Assembly: GCA_963669295.1 (NCBI GenBank)
Contig: OY769938.1
Span: forward strand, 4,712,001 to 4,776,000
Direction of reading: 5' to 3'
DNA: 64,000 nt
From: G963669295 sp963669295
GTDB taxonomy: Bacteria > Bacteroidota > Bacteroidia > Flavobacteriales_D > CALLUQ01
The notes beneath the pieces were generated by a model. That model saw only the letters and a list, made by a program, of their open reading frames with translations, made no database searches and was not told where the DNA came from. A program made the position numbers and the translations under genes. Shown in pieces: positions 42,701 through 51,919 of the stretch; position 1 is the first letter of the stretch; the number at the start of each line of letters is the position of its first letter.

Positions 42701-43120
42701 CTAAAATACTTCGCTTGCAGCAAAGTGGAAATTGCATTCTATCTCAGCGTTTTCATCGCTGTCTGATCCATGCACTGCATTTCTGCCTTTCGATTCAGCA
42801 TACTTACTGCGAATAGTACCTTCCGCAGCCTCAGCAGGATCGGTAGCTCCAATCAAAGTCCTGAAATCGGCAACAGCATTGTCTTTCTCCAAAATGGCAG
42901 CAACAATAGGACCTGAAGTCATGTACTCCACCAATTCTCCGTAGAAAGGACGCTCTTTATGTACGGCATAAAAATCTTGCGCCTGCTCCGTAGAAAGTTG
43001 CGTGTATTTCATTGCTTTGATGGTAAAACCACCTTCAATAATCATGTCTAAGACTTTGCCGATGTGTCCGTTTTCAACTGCATCGGGCTTTAGCATGGTA
43101 AAAGTTTTATTTCCAGCCAT
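42701..43120 (-). CDS. ndk: Nucleoside-diphosphate kinase
   Basis: 139 residues, the usual length in Bacteroidota. The signatures are FTMLKPDAVENG near the start, TSGPIVAAILE, IRSKYAESKGRNAVHGSDS with the phospho-histidine at H117. It transfers phosphate between nucleoside tri- and diphosphates in the cytoplasm. It is monocistronic, with a well-formed promoter at 43162-43195 and its own terminator. Confidence 0.97.
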   Translation of the reverse strand: MAGNKTFTMLKPDAVENGHIGKVLDMIIEGGFTIKAMKYTQLSTEQAQDFYAVHKERPFYGELVEYMTSGPIVAAILEKDNAVADFRTLIGATDPAEAAEGTIRSKYAESKGRNAVHGSDSDENAEIECNFHFAASEVF

Positions 43121-43161
43121 TGTAAAGCGTTTAAATTAAAATTGTTTGCTCATTCAGGGCG

Positions 43162-43195
43162 CAAAAGTACTAAAAATACCCACCTTCTTATGCAA
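43162..43195 (-). promoter_or_regulatory. Promoter of ndk
   Basis: On the minus strand TTG (43193-43195), 23 bases, then TACTTTTG (43162-43169), an exact -7 match. The leader is about 40 bases. Confidence 0.65.
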
Positions 43196-43284
43196 CACCC
43201 CGTCGTTTTATCGATTAATTGATGAAAACCTTAAATGAACAGGGCTTTAGACCCTATTAAACTTTCACGCGTCCAAATAATTTT

Positions 43285-43292
43285 TAAATTTG
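43285..43292 (+). promoter_or_regulatory. -7 promoter box (TAAATTTG)
   Basis: Exact TAnnTTTG match, 26 bases before the ATG of the lipoprotein gene at 43319. Confidence 0.55.
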
Positions 43293-43318
43293 TTGCAAGC
43301 TTAACCAATCTATTAAAC

Positions 43319-44224
43319 ATGAAAAATTACAAACTCGGAATACTGGCGTTAGCTGCTTTTGCCATCAGTTGTGGATCAGAAGATTCGGATGTAACCGATA
43401 TCCCTGAAATCGATTCGTTGGCTACCATCGATTCGACCGAGGTGTTGGACAATGAAATACTCGCTATGTATTCGGTGCCTACTCCTGGCGAATTGTTTTC
43501 TTTCATAAAAGAAGCAGGCAGTGATGCTAGAGGCGATTTATTAAATGCTGCCGACAATGCAGGCAACTACGACGATATTAAAAGCAAATCGTTGAACTTT
43601 GGAATTTACTCTACTGATTTGGCATATTCCAGCCAGTTTAACATGGGTACTGAAACACTGAAGTATTTCAGCTGTGTGAACAAACTGGGCGATGAATTAG
43701 AGATCTCTGCCGCTTTCGATGAAAGCATGGTCGATCGCATCAAGAAAAACATCAACAATGCCGATTCGTTGTTGGCCATCTCAGACGACACTTATTACAG
43801 TGCCTACGACTACCTGGTAGACAACGACCGCGGAGCTGTATTGGCCATGGTAGTAGCAGGTGGGTGGATTGAAAGCATGTACATTACTACCAACCTGGTA
43901 GATGCATACACTGAAGACAATCCAACCATTGAGCGTATTGCTGAGCAACGTTACTCGTTAGACCATTTAATGTTGTTCCTCGAAGAGTTTGGAAGCGACG
44001 AAAATGTTGCTTCTACCTTAGGACAGCTACAAGGACTACACGTAATGTTCGAAAACATTGAAGAGGTAGAAGTAGAAAGCAGTGAAACTTCTAGCAGTGG
44101 ACGCATGGTGCTAGGCGGTGGTGGTGGAACCACAACCAAACACATGATGAGCGAAGCGCAATTGAAAGAAATTACGGAAAAGATTGCGAGCATTAGAAAC
44201 AGCATTACAGGAACCAACAGCTAA
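43319..44224 (+). CDS. Conserved lipoprotein of unknown function
   Basis: 301 residues from the ATG at 43319, chosen because it gives a lipoprotein signal (MKNYKLGILALAAFAISCGS). The mature part is acidic and helical, with a VPTPGELFSFIKEAG start, SLNFGIYSTDLAYSSQFN, and a late segment near GQLQGLHVMFENIEEV. The end is Gly-rich then helical. This is a family common in Bacteroidota without a known role. Eleven bases separate it from the next gene, so they are an operon. Confidence 0.78.
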   Translation: MKNYKLGILALAAFAISCGSEDSDVTDIPEIDSLATIDSTEVLDNEILAMYSVPTPGELFSFIKEAGSDARGDLLNAADNAGNYDDIKSKSLNFGIYSTDLAYSSQFNMGTETLKYFSCVNKLGDELEISAAFDESMVDRIKKNINNADSLLAISDDTYYSAYDYLVDNDRGAVLAMVVAGGWIESMYITTNLVDAYTEDNPTIERIAEQRYSLDHLMLFLEEFGSDENVASTLGQLQGLHVMFENIEEVEVESSETSSSGRMVLGGGGGTTTKHMMSEAQLKEITEKIASIRNSITGTNS

Positions 44225-44235
44225 AACTTGAAACC

Positions 44236-44913
44236 ATGCTAAGACTTAAAAAAACAATCCATATACTGGCGGTAGCAATCATGTTGGCTATCCCATCGAT
44301 GACCATGGCTCAAGGAAGCTGTGGCAACTTCCATCGCTCAGCATGTAGCGTATCGGAAAACAGAATGTTTAACTACAACGGACAATCACGTAGTGCGTTG
44401 TTTGCCAAAGGAAAAACTTCTGAACTAAATATTGTAGTATACAAAGGACAGGATTATCGCATCTCTTTTTGCAGCGATGTAGAAAAGATTGGCGATCAAA
44501 TTCAGTTCAAGATTTTTGAAGTGCGCAAAGGAGTACCTGTAGAAAAGCAAGTGGAAGAGAAGTGGATGGAAGATGAATACGTAAAATGTAGCGAGTGCAG
44601 CGGTACAGGTGTAGTAGATGAAGAAACATGCTACAACTGCAACGGTGATGCACAGGTGGCTACTGGAGAACAAGTAGAAATGAAGCAGATGGTAACCAAA
44701 ACCGTTTATGAGCGCAGAAAAGAAGTGTTGTACGACAACTCACAAGATGGTATGGCGCAAGAAATTGAATTCTCCATCGATAAAACCAAGAAACTCATCA
44801 TTGAAGTGAGTATTCCTGCTGGTGAAACGCCCAAGCACAAACTGGGCAGTGCCGATATGGCTTGCCTTGGCGTGCTCATTGAGCACATGACGACACCTCG
44901 CGGAGGATTTTAA
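44236..44913 (+). CDS. Secreted protein with DnaJ-type zinc-finger motif
   Basis: 225 residues. Signal peptide MLRLKKTIHILAVAIMLAIP through MAQ. Residues about 30-95 are beta-rich. At about 114-134 lies a CxxCxG pair: KCSECSGTG then CYNCNGD, the zinc-knuckle pattern of DnaJ. After it come charged strands (KTVYERRKEVLYDN, TKKLIIEVSIPAGE). A DnaJ-type finger in an exported protein is unusual; it may bind metal or act as a thiol partner. It is co-transcribed with the lipoprotein at 43319. Confidence 0.78.
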   Translation: MLRLKKTIHILAVAIMLAIPSMTMAQGSCGNFHRSACSVSENRMFNYNGQSRSALFAKGKTSELNIVVYKGQDYRISFCSDVEKIGDQIQFKIFEVRKGVPVEKQVEEKWMEDEYVKCSECSGTGVVDEETCYNCNGDAQVATGEQVEMKQMVTKTVYERRKEVLYDNSQDGMAQEIEFSIDKTKKLIIEVSIPAGETPKHKLGSADMACLGVLIEHMTTPRGGF

Positions 44914-44934
44914 AAGCATATTTAATACAATAAG

Positions 44935-44980
44935 GCCCTTAGTCATCCTGAACTTGATTCAGAACCTAAGGGCTTTTTTT
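44935..44980. terminator. Bidirectional terminator inside a repeat-like palindrome
   Basis: GCCCTTAG (44935-44942) pairs with CTAAGGGC (44966-44973), then seven T. The loop TCATCCTGAACTTGATTCAG resembles a dispersed Bacteroidota intergenic repeat. It serves the convergent genes on both sides. Confidence 0.8.
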
Positions 44981-44983
44981 ATG

Positions 44984-45571
44984 CTATAACCCTAGCTTTT
45001 CGTACACCACCTGTTGCTCCAGCTCCATTACATCTCCCGGCTGCATTTGCCCAAGGTAAAGCCGTTCAATATTGCTACGAATAAGGCGTAGCGTTGGAAA
45101 TCCCGCAGCAGCAGTCATCTTTCGTACCTGCCGGTTCTTGCCTTCGGTAAGGGAAAGCTTTATCCACGAAGTAGGAATAGATTGCCGAATCCGTATGGGA
45201 GGGTTCCTGGGAGGAAGGTTTTCAGGGGTATCAATGGCACTCGCTTTAGCAGGTAAGGTATGGTAGCGCTTTTTGTTAACGGTAATGCTTACCCCCTGCC
45301 GTAAGCGCGCCAATGCTGCTTCGGTTACCTGCCCATCTACTTGTACCAAATAAGTACGGCTATGTTTGTATTTAGGGTCCAGCAGTTGATGATTCAGTCG
45401 TTTGTCGTTGGTAAGCAACAATAACCCTTCACTATCAGCATCCAGGCGTCCAATAGGGTAAACATCCTTAGGAAAGTCATGCAGCTCACCCAATACGGGC
45501 TTATCAGTGCCTTCTTGCGAAAATTGCGAAAGCATACCAAAGGGTTTATAAATAAGGTAGTACCGAAACAT
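44984..45571 (-). CDS. RluE/RsuA-family rRNA pseudouridine synthase
   Basis: 195 residues from the ATG at 45571; the longer upstream frame runs through the promoter box and lacks similarity. Motifs: YYLIYKPFGMLSQF, the catalytic PIGRLDADSEGLLLLTND (Asp in RLD), and a late GKNRQVRKMTAAAGFPTLRL. It matches the short RluE-type enzymes that modify 23S rRNA, without an N-terminal S4 domain. Cytoplasmic, monocistronic. Confidence 0.9.
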   Translation of the reverse strand: MFRYYLIYKPFGMLSQFSQEGTDKPVLGELHDFPKDVYPIGRLDADSEGLLLLTNDKRLNHQLLDPKYKHSRTYLVQVDGQVTEAALARLRQGVSITVNKKRYHTLPAKASAIDTPENLPPRNPPIRIRQSIPTSWIKLSLTEGKNRQVRKMTAAAGFPTLRLIRSNIERLYLGQMQPGDVMELEQQVVYEKLGL

Positions 45572-45575
45572 GAGG

Positions 45576-45583
45576 CAAAGATA
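45576..45583 (-). promoter_or_regulatory. -7 box four bases before the start codon
   Basis: TATCTTTG on the minus strand, exact match, four bases before the ATG at 45571. It supports the short start of the pseudouridine synthase. Confidence 0.55.
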
Positions 45584-45652
45584 GTAGAGTATTGCAATAT
45601 GCATCATTGAACGGCCCATAGCAGGGCCACAACTCCACGCCTACTTAGGCGG

Positions 45653-46765
45653 CTAATTTACTTGCGTATCTTGCTTTACCTGTTTCAAGAAAACCATAGG
45701 GTTGGTGCCGCCAGTTCCAGTATGGCCAGGGCCATTTTTGGGTGTTTGTGCCATGATGTATCTAGCCACTTGCTCAAGATGCAGCTGCCTGAAGTCTACC
45801 AATGCACTTATGCAATCATCGTAAACAGGCTGTAAGTCGCTGTGTTGTGCTACATAATTGCCCAACAGGTTTTCTGTTTCTACATCAAATACAAAGCGTG
45901 CGTGTTGTTTGGGCATGTATTTACGCATTTCACGCAAGTAAAATCGAGCATGCTCTTCCTCGTGTTTAATTCCAAAGGCACCATCAATGGCTTGCAGCAA
46001 TGAACTTTGAGCAGCGCTGCCCCCAAAGTAATTTCGAGGGTTATTGGCACACCCCTGGTATTCAATATGTTTAAGGGAAGCCAGGAAGGGGCGAACGCGG
46101 GTATGGAAAATATAAGGGTCGCAATGCTCGTACATGCGGTTCAAAGTATTTACAAGCTCTACGAGGTGCAACAATATAATATCCATGGCTGCTTTTACCT
46201 GTTGATGCTCCTGGTGTTTGATGGCTACCTTACAAGTAGCAAGAGCAGATAGTATATTGGCACCCACCGCTTCTATGGCAGTAGTAACTAAATAAAACCA
46301 GGCCTCATCAATGCCCCCATGGAATTGGATAAGCGTACGAATGTTTCCAAGGGCTATAGGGCCTTCTTCATCAATCAACGCCCAGTTTTGAAGCACCAGC
46401 GAAGCATGAGCCAATGCCGGTTGTCGGTCTAACCTGGAGGCCACTTGTACCCAGGGCACAGCAATGCTTTGAGGCAAATAGCCACTAGAAGAATACCCTT
46501 CCCAAACATATCCGTGCCCAAAACACGACAATAAAAGCATGGCCCGCTCCAGTTCTGCCCTGGTTTGTAACCCTTCAGTAGCAATAACAGGCATCTTGTT
46601 GGCAATAGATCGAAACGCTTGTGCGTTAAGCAGTCCTGAAAATTGTTGAGCAATGTCATCCCAAACCTCAAATTCGGCAGGAAGTTGTTGCAGGGGAGGA
46701 GTAGATGGCAAAAAGCCATAATGCATATCAATATCGTAAGCAGCTAAATATTCAGTGGCATTCAT
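45653..46765 (-). CDS. Indoleamine 2,3-dioxygenase-family haem protein
   Basis: 370 residues, helical. Conserved segments: SRLDRQPALAHASLVLQNW, ALGNIRTLIQFHGGIDEAWF, FGGSAAQSSLLQAIDGAFGI and GTGGTNPMVFLKQ. The proximal haem ligand is H329 in FRQLHLEQVARYI. It probably oxidises tryptophan or another indole to the formyl-kynurenine type product. No kyn-pathway gene is nearby, so substrate and pathway are unproven. Monocistronic. Confidence 0.88.
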   Translation of the reverse strand: MNATEYLAAYDIDMHYGFLPSTPPLQQLPAEFEVWDDIAQQFSGLLNAQAFRSIANKMPVIATEGLQTRAELERAMLLLSCFGHGYVWEGYSSSGYLPQSIAVPWVQVASRLDRQPALAHASLVLQNWALIDEEGPIALGNIRTLIQFHGGIDEAWFYLVTTAIEAVGANILSALATCKVAIKHQEHQQVKAAMDIILLHLVELVNTLNRMYEHCDPYIFHTRVRPFLASLKHIEYQGCANNPRNYFGGSAAQSSLLQAIDGAFGIKHEEEHARFYLREMRKYMPKQHARFVFDVETENLLGNYVAQHSDLQPVYDDCISALVDFRQLHLEQVARYIMAQTPKNGPGHTGTGGTNPMVFLKQVKQDTQVN

Positions 46766-46955
46766 TTTGTAATAAGTTTAGTTGGAATAAAGAAGTGATG
46801 AAAGAAAGCAGCGGAGAATTATGCCGCTGGGTAGGTATCTCTTCTTCGTATGTTACGATACAGGTGCTTAGCTGTAATGTTGTATAACATGGCACAAAGA
46901 TAAGCATAATGAAAGATATTAAACGATCACTTAACGTTGAAATAGATAAACTGCC

Positions 46956-46963
46956 TATCTTTA
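46956..46963 (+). promoter_or_regulatory. -7 promoter box (TATCTTTA)
   Basis: Seven of eight matches to TAnnTTTG, with a TTG 16 bases upstream (46937-46939). Leader about 20 bases to the GTG at 46988. Confidence 0.45.
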
Positions 46964-46987
46964 CCATAACTCTTAATCAAATTGATC

Positions 46988-47827
46988 GTGAAACAATTCT
47001 TTACAATCATTTTGCTGGCAATGCTTCCATGCATTACCACCGCCCAACAAGAAGATGCTCGTTACGATGGAAAGGAAATCTTTCCTTTTGGTGTAGTGGA
47101 AGAGTTACATTCAAAGGCATTGAATGAACAACGGGTGCTGAACATTTATTTGCCACAAGGCTATCACCCCGACTCAACAGCTACCTACCCTGTTATTTAT
47201 GTGTTAGATGGCTCGGCACACGAAGATTTCCCTCACATTGCCGGATTGGTACAATTTATGAACATGTATGCACTAACACCACACGCCATAGTGGTAGGCA
47301 TAGCCAATGTTAACCGATACAGAGACTTTACCTATCCGAGTAAAGTAAAGGAAGACATTAAGGCCAACCCCGATAATGGTGGTGCAGAAAAATTCATACA
47401 TTTTGTAGAAGAAGAAGTGCAGCCATTGATAACAAAAAACTATAAAACCAACGGACACAACACCATTATTGGTCAATCGTTAGGAGGATTACTTGCTACA
47501 GAAATCCTAATGCGAAAGCCACAACTTTTTACCGACTATATCATTGTAAGTCCTTCGTTATGGTGGGACGATCAATCGTTGGTAAAACGCGCTGCGGCAT
47601 ACTTTAAAGAGCACCCTGAGTTAGACAAAAACATTTACGTTTCCCTGGGCAAAGAGCACCCCGTAATGCACGAGGTAGCCGACTTATTGGTAAAATCGAT
47701 ACGCGATGCTAAGAATGAAAACATTGTGATTTGGTATGAGCCAGTATTGGAAGAAAACCATGCCACCATATTGCATAAGGCGGTATACAACGCCCTGGAG
47801 CGTCTTCATCAAAAAGAAAAAGAATAG
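46988..47827 (+). CDS. Secreted alpha/beta-hydrolase (esterase, IroE/Fes-like)
   Basis: 279 residues from GTG 46988, which gives a signal peptide (VKQFFTIILLAMLPCITTAQ). The TTG two codons earlier is the alternative. Motifs: YPVIYVLDGSAHEDF, the nucleophile elbow IIGQSLGGLLA (Ser), PSLWWDDQSL, and a final His in EENHATILH. It matches the esterase-D/IroE-type family, which cleaves acyl or siderophore esters in the periplasm. Followed after 3 bases by a small secreted gene. Confidence 0.87.
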   Translation: MKQFFTIILLAMLPCITTAQQEDARYDGKEIFPFGVVEELHSKALNEQRVLNIYLPQGYHPDSTATYPVIYVLDGSAHEDFPHIAGLVQFMNMYALTPHAIVVGIANVNRYRDFTYPSKVKEDIKANPDNGGAEKFIHFVEEEVQPLITKNYKTNGHNTIIGQSLGGLLATEILMRKPQLFTDYIIVSPSLWWDDQSLVKRAAAYFKEHPELDKNIYVSLGKEHPVMHEVADLLVKSIRDAKNENIVIWYEPVLEENHATILHKAVYNALERLHQKEKE

Positions 47828-47830
47828 ATC

Positions 47831-48208
47831 ATGAGAATAATTCAAGTAGCTACCTTATTGTTGGTGTTTGCTGTATCAGCAAATGCACAAGATTTCAGTA
47901 CACCTAAAAAAACCTTTAAGTACTTGTTGAAGTGCATCGAAAAGGAAGACATTGAAAATTATAAGAAATGTTGGAGCGAACGTGCGTTGGAGCGTGAAGG
48001 CATGTATAGCAAACTCAAGAACAATCCAAAAAAGTGGAGCGAGTTGCACGACATCTTTACCGGCCCACAAAAGATGACTAACCTGCAATGGAACGACGAA
48101 AAAACACGTTTGAAAGCCTCAGTAAAAGCCCCAAAAGCCAAACATGGAGGAATAGGAGCTATTGGCATGGTGAAGGAAGAAGGGGAGTGGAAGATGCGCA
48201 ATTGGTAA
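47831..48208 (+). CDS. Small secreted protein, DUF4878-like
   Basis: 125 residues. Signal peptide ends at VSANAQ. The mature part is a short alpha+beta fold: TPKKTFKYLLKCIEKEDIEN, a middle charged region, and a final strand KEEGEWKMRNW. The 'helix - E-D-I - strand' and ending with W-K-M are typical of small NTF2-like/DUF4878 proteins. It is in an operon with the esterase (3-base gap). Confidence 0.75.
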   Translation: MRIIQVATLLLVFAVSANAQDFSTPKKTFKYLLKCIEKEDIENYKKCWSERALEREGMYSKLKNNPKKWSELHDIFTGPQKMTNLQWNDEKTRLKASVKAPKAKHGGIGAIGMVKEEGEWKMRNW

Positions 48209-48233
48209 AGCAGTTTGTGTATCTTGTAGCGCG

Positions 48234-50480
48234 TTGAGTTGTGTTTCAAAATACTTGTTGGTCTTCCTACTCACCTTATCTACCTTATGGTGCGTAGCAC
48301 AACCCCTTGATAGCTTATGGAAAGTTTGGGGAAACCCTGCGTTGCACGATACGGTGCGACTGGAGGCACTGTATAACTTTGCCTGGGATGGCTTTTTGTA
48401 CGACAATCCCGACTCTGCTTATCAACTCATGGAGTTGCAAATTGCCCATGCGCAAAAAACAGGCTGGCGGGTTTATGAAATATTGGGGTTAAAGCTTCAG
48501 GGAGAAGCCAGCAGCATTGCAGGAGATGATGAAAAAGGATTGAAATACCTGGAAAAGGGGCTTGACCTGGCGCGGCAGGAAAACGACGCTAGCATAACAG
48601 CCTTGTTGTTACGAACGTTAGGGAAGATACAGGAGGCATTAGGATTAAACCGACAAGCCATCAACGCTTTTGAAGAAGCCATTGCTATCGATTCGCTCAC
48701 CAACAACAGGAATGGCTCGGGCGCAGCCTACAATTGGCTTGGCACCCTTTACCAGGACCTGGGGCAGATCGAAAACGCATTGTACTGCTACGACCAGTCA
48801 TTTAAAATTAAGGCAGCACAACACGATACCATTGGCATGGCTGATGTGCTCAATAGCATGGGCAGCGTATACAACGATTTGATGGATTACGACAACGCCA
48901 TTGCATCGCACCTCGAAGCGTTGGCTTATGCACAAAAAATGGGCGACTCTGAAACCATTGTTTCGTGCCACATCTTCCTTGGTATTTCCGAACAACGTCG
49001 CAACGACCTGGAAAAAGCCGAATACTACTTTAGAACAGCACTGACCTATGCCGAAGAAAATAACATGCTGATGGCCCGTGGCATGACCCATGCCAACCTG
49101 GGGTCGCTTTTTCTGGAAACCAGCCAATGGGAAGCTGCAAAAAAAGAATTGCTACAGGCACTCGACATTGCTTTAGAATTAGACAATCCCTTTGGCATTA
49201 CCGCATGTTACAACAACCTTGGGCACCTGGCCTGGGAAACGGGCGACTTAACAACAGCCCAACATTATGGGGAGCAATCGCTGGCAATCGCCAAAGGGTT
49301 GGGTTATCCACAACGCATTGTAATGGCCACCGAACTATTGAAAGGGGTATACAAAGACCAAGGCAACTTTAAGGCAGCACTGGAAATGCAAGAGCTCTAC
49401 TTTACTATGCGTGATAGCGTTAACAATGAAGAAACCAGGCAAATAACGATACGTCAGCAGGTACAGTTCGAATACGATAAGAAAGAAGCCATTGCCAATG
49501 CCGAACATGAAGCAGCATTGGCAAAGCAAGAAGCCATAGCTGAAGAAGAAAGCAAACGCCAAAACATCATCATTGTTGCTGTAAGCATTGGGTTGGCATT
49601 GGTTATACTCTTTGCCATCTTCCTGATGAATCGCTTCCATGTAATACGCAAGCAAAAGAACATCATTGAAGCGCAAAAAAATGAAGTGGAATTGCAAAAA
49701 GAGCTGGTGGAAGAAAAGAACAAAGAAATTACCGACTCTATTGCCTATGCCAAAAGGCTACAAGATGCCATCCTACCACCACGTAAGCTGGTGAAAGAAT
49801 ACCTGCAAGAATCGTTCATTTTATACAAACCCAAAGCCATTGTTGCTGGCGACTTTTACTGGATGTATACGCAAGGTGACCTGGTGTTTTTTGCAGCAGC
49901 CGATTGTACCGGACATGGTGTGCCAGGTGCCATGGTAAGCGTAGTATGTTCCAATGCCTTGAACAGAGCAGTAAAAGAAATGGGCATCCTGGATCCCGGC
50001 AAGCTGTTAGACAAAACACGAGAATTGGTAGTACAGCGGTTTGAACAAAGTGAAGATGAAGTAAAAGATGGCATGGACATTTCTTTGTGTTGCCTCAATA
50101 CCACCACGCGCGAATTGCATTGGGCTGGAGCCAACAACCCCATTTACTTTGTGCAAGCCAGGGAAGGAACAACTACATTGAACGAGATTAAAGGAACCAA
50201 ACAACCCATTGGCAGGGTTGGTAATCCACAACCCTTTACCATCCATACCATTCAATTGCAGCAAGGCGATGTGCTGTATACGTTTACCGATGGTTTTGCT
50301 GATCAATTTGGAGGGCCATTGGGCAAGAAATTCAAGTACAAGCCCTTTAAAGCGCTGCTTACTGCCAACGCACACCTCCCGATGGAAGAGCAAGTCAAAC
50401 TGCTAGATGAAACCATTGATGCCTGGAAAGGAGAACTGGAGCAGATTGATGACATTTGCGTAATTGGTGTGAGAGTATAA
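48234..50480 (+). CDS. TPR-domain SpoIIE-type (PP2C) phosphatase
   Basis: 748 residues. No ATG precedes the signal peptide (VSKYLLVFLLTLSTLWCVAQ), so the start is the TTG at 48234. A TATCTTGT box lies 6 bases before it. Periplasmic part: TPR units (about 60-390, such as GSGAAYNWLGTLYQDLGQIE). Then a membrane helix (about 447-464), a coiled coil (about 470-500) and a SpoIIE domain (about 535-748) with VAGDFYWMY, ADCTGHGVPGAMVS and DDICVIGVRV. It is a transmembrane signalling phosphatase; the anti-anti-sigma or other target is not nearby. Confidence 0.9.
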   Translation: MSCVSKYLLVFLLTLSTLWCVAQPLDSLWKVWGNPALHDTVRLEALYNFAWDGFLYDNPDSAYQLMELQIAHAQKTGWRVYEILGLKLQGEASSIAGDDEKGLKYLEKGLDLARQENDASITALLLRTLGKIQEALGLNRQAINAFEEAIAIDSLTNNRNGSGAAYNWLGTLYQDLGQIENALYCYDQSFKIKAAQHDTIGMADVLNSMGSVYNDLMDYDNAIASHLEALAYAQKMGDSETIVSCHIFLGISEQRRNDLEKAEYYFRTALTYAEENNMLMARGMTHANLGSLFLETSQWEAAKKELLQALDIALELDNPFGITACYNNLGHLAWETGDLTTAQHYGEQSLAIAKGLGYPQRIVMATELLKGVYKDQGNFKAALEMQELYFTMRDSVNNEETRQITIRQQVQFEYDKKEAIANAEHEAALAKQEAIAEEESKRQNIIIVAVSIGLALVILFAIFLMNRFHVIRKQKNIIEAQKNEVELQKELVEEKNKEITDSIAYAKRLQDAILPPRKLVKEYLQESFILYKPKAIVAGDFYWMYTQGDLVFFAAADCTGHGVPGAMVSVVCSNALNRAVKEMGILDPGKLLDKTRELVVQRFEQSEDEVKDGMDISLCCLNTTTRELHWAGANNPIYFVQAREGTTTLNEIKGTKQPIGRVGNPQPFTIHTIQLQQGDVLYTFTDGFADQFGGPLGKKFKYKPFKALLTANAHLPMEEQVKLLDETIDAWKGELEQIDDICVIGVRV

Positions 50481-50558
50481 CTCGAACAACAATGGAGCAG
50501 CCAGTCCTGAGGCATCTCAGGGTAATTGGTGTGAGCGTATAGCTTGCCTGGAAAGGCG

Positions 50559-51770
50559 TTAAAACAAACTCAACTGTTGCGAAAACGGTTGTTTAGGTGG
50601 TTGGGCATCGCCAAAAACAGTACGCCCTCCATATAGATGCGACTCAGCCCATTCCTTTTCAATTAACTGATCGAAGTTTTGATTGGGAATGAAGTCTTTC
50701 TCTAACTTTTGCGATAGAGTACTCAACTTTTTAATGGCTTTCTGCCGATCAGTATGCCCCATCTTGGCCTTTTCTACCGCTGTTTGTAGTACATTAATCG
50801 ACTCATCATATACTTTTAACGGTACAGGAAAAGGATGCCCATCTTTGCCTCCGTGGGCAAACGAAAATCGGGCAGGATCGCTAAAGCGCGATGGTGTGCC
50901 GTGAATAACCTCGCTTACCAGCGTGAGCGATTGCAACGTTCTTGGCCCAACTCCTTTTAAAAGCAACAGTGTTTCAAAATCAATCAGTTCGGTATCATTG
51001 GCCAGGGACAATACAGCACCAAGCCTTTTAAGGTTCACATCTTTGGCTAATACAGCATGGTGTGCAGGCATATACAGTTGCCTAATTTCACGCATCATTT
51101 TTACCGGATGTTCACTGGCAATTTGCATAATGCCTCCCTTGGTAGCATCTGCTGCTTCATGGGTAAGATTTAAGATTAATCCCTGGTGCTGCCCACAAAC
51201 TGAGGTGTGTGGTGTTTTTATAAAAGATTCGAGCTGAGCAGAGTGCCAGTGATACCTTCTTGCATAACCAGTATTGCCATTCATGCCTTGTTGTACAACA
51301 GCCCATTCTCCTTCATCCGACACAAAGAAAGAATGAATGTAAAGCTGAAATCCATCTTGCACAGCAGTATTGTCTACCTTTGCACTGAGCTTGCTGTGGC
51401 GTACCAATTCATGCCCATTTAACCCTGTTTTCTCAGCCACTTGCATTAATTCGTAAGGGGTTTTACGCGAATGCTTGCCGCGGCCACCACACACATAAAT
51501 GCCCAAATCTTTCGACATCGGGTTGATGGCCCTTTTCAACGCACCCACCACAGAGGTGGTTATGCCCGACGAATGCCAGTCCATTCCTAATACTGCACCT
51601 AACGACTGAAACCAAAATGGATCGCTCAATCGTTTTAAGATTTCAGTCTTGCCATATTCTACAGCAATAGCTTCCACTATAGCACCACCAAGCAAGGCCA
51701 TGCGGTCGGCCAACCACTTTGGTACATGTCCATTGTGCAGGGGTAAATCAGTATGTCCGGATCGATTCAT
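50559..51770 (-). CDS. DUF763-family protein
   Basis: 403 residues from the ATG at 51770 (a TTG nine codons earlier is open). Typical family start: DLPLHNGHVPKWLADRM, then LGAVLGMDWHSSGITTSVVG and CGGRGKHSRKTP. Later YARRYHWHSAQ and ELIDFETLLLLKGVGPRTLQ with a helix-hairpin-helix-like segment. Probable DNA- or nucleotide-related role; the function of the family is unknown. Monocistronic. Confidence 0.9.
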   Translation of the reverse strand: MNRSGHTDLPLHNGHVPKWLADRMALLGGAIVEAIAVEYGKTEILKRLSDPFWFQSLGAVLGMDWHSSGITTSVVGALKRAINPMSKDLGIYVCGGRGKHSRKTPYELMQVAEKTGLNGHELVRHSKLSAKVDNTAVQDGFQLYIHSFFVSDEGEWAVVQQGMNGNTGYARRYHWHSAQLESFIKTPHTSVCGQHQGLILNLTHEAADATKGGIMQIASEHPVKMMREIRQLYMPAHHAVLAKDVNLKRLGAVLSLANDTELIDFETLLLLKGVGPRTLQSLTLVSEVIHGTPSRFSDPARFSFAHGGKDGHPFPVPLKVYDESINVLQTAVEKAKMGHTDRQKAIKKLSTLSQKLEKDFIPNQNFDQLIEKEWAESHLYGGRTVFGDAQPPKQPFSQQLSLF

Positions 51771-51919
51771 AAATGGTTTTGACGGATAATACGTCAATTA
51801 ATTGTCGATAAAGTAATCAATTGAGCCTTGAAAAGCAACTGTTGAACAAAAGTTGGGATTGGTGAAATCGCTAACAATTGGTTATCTTGCAATACATTGC
51901 AAACCAAATTCACAGCATC

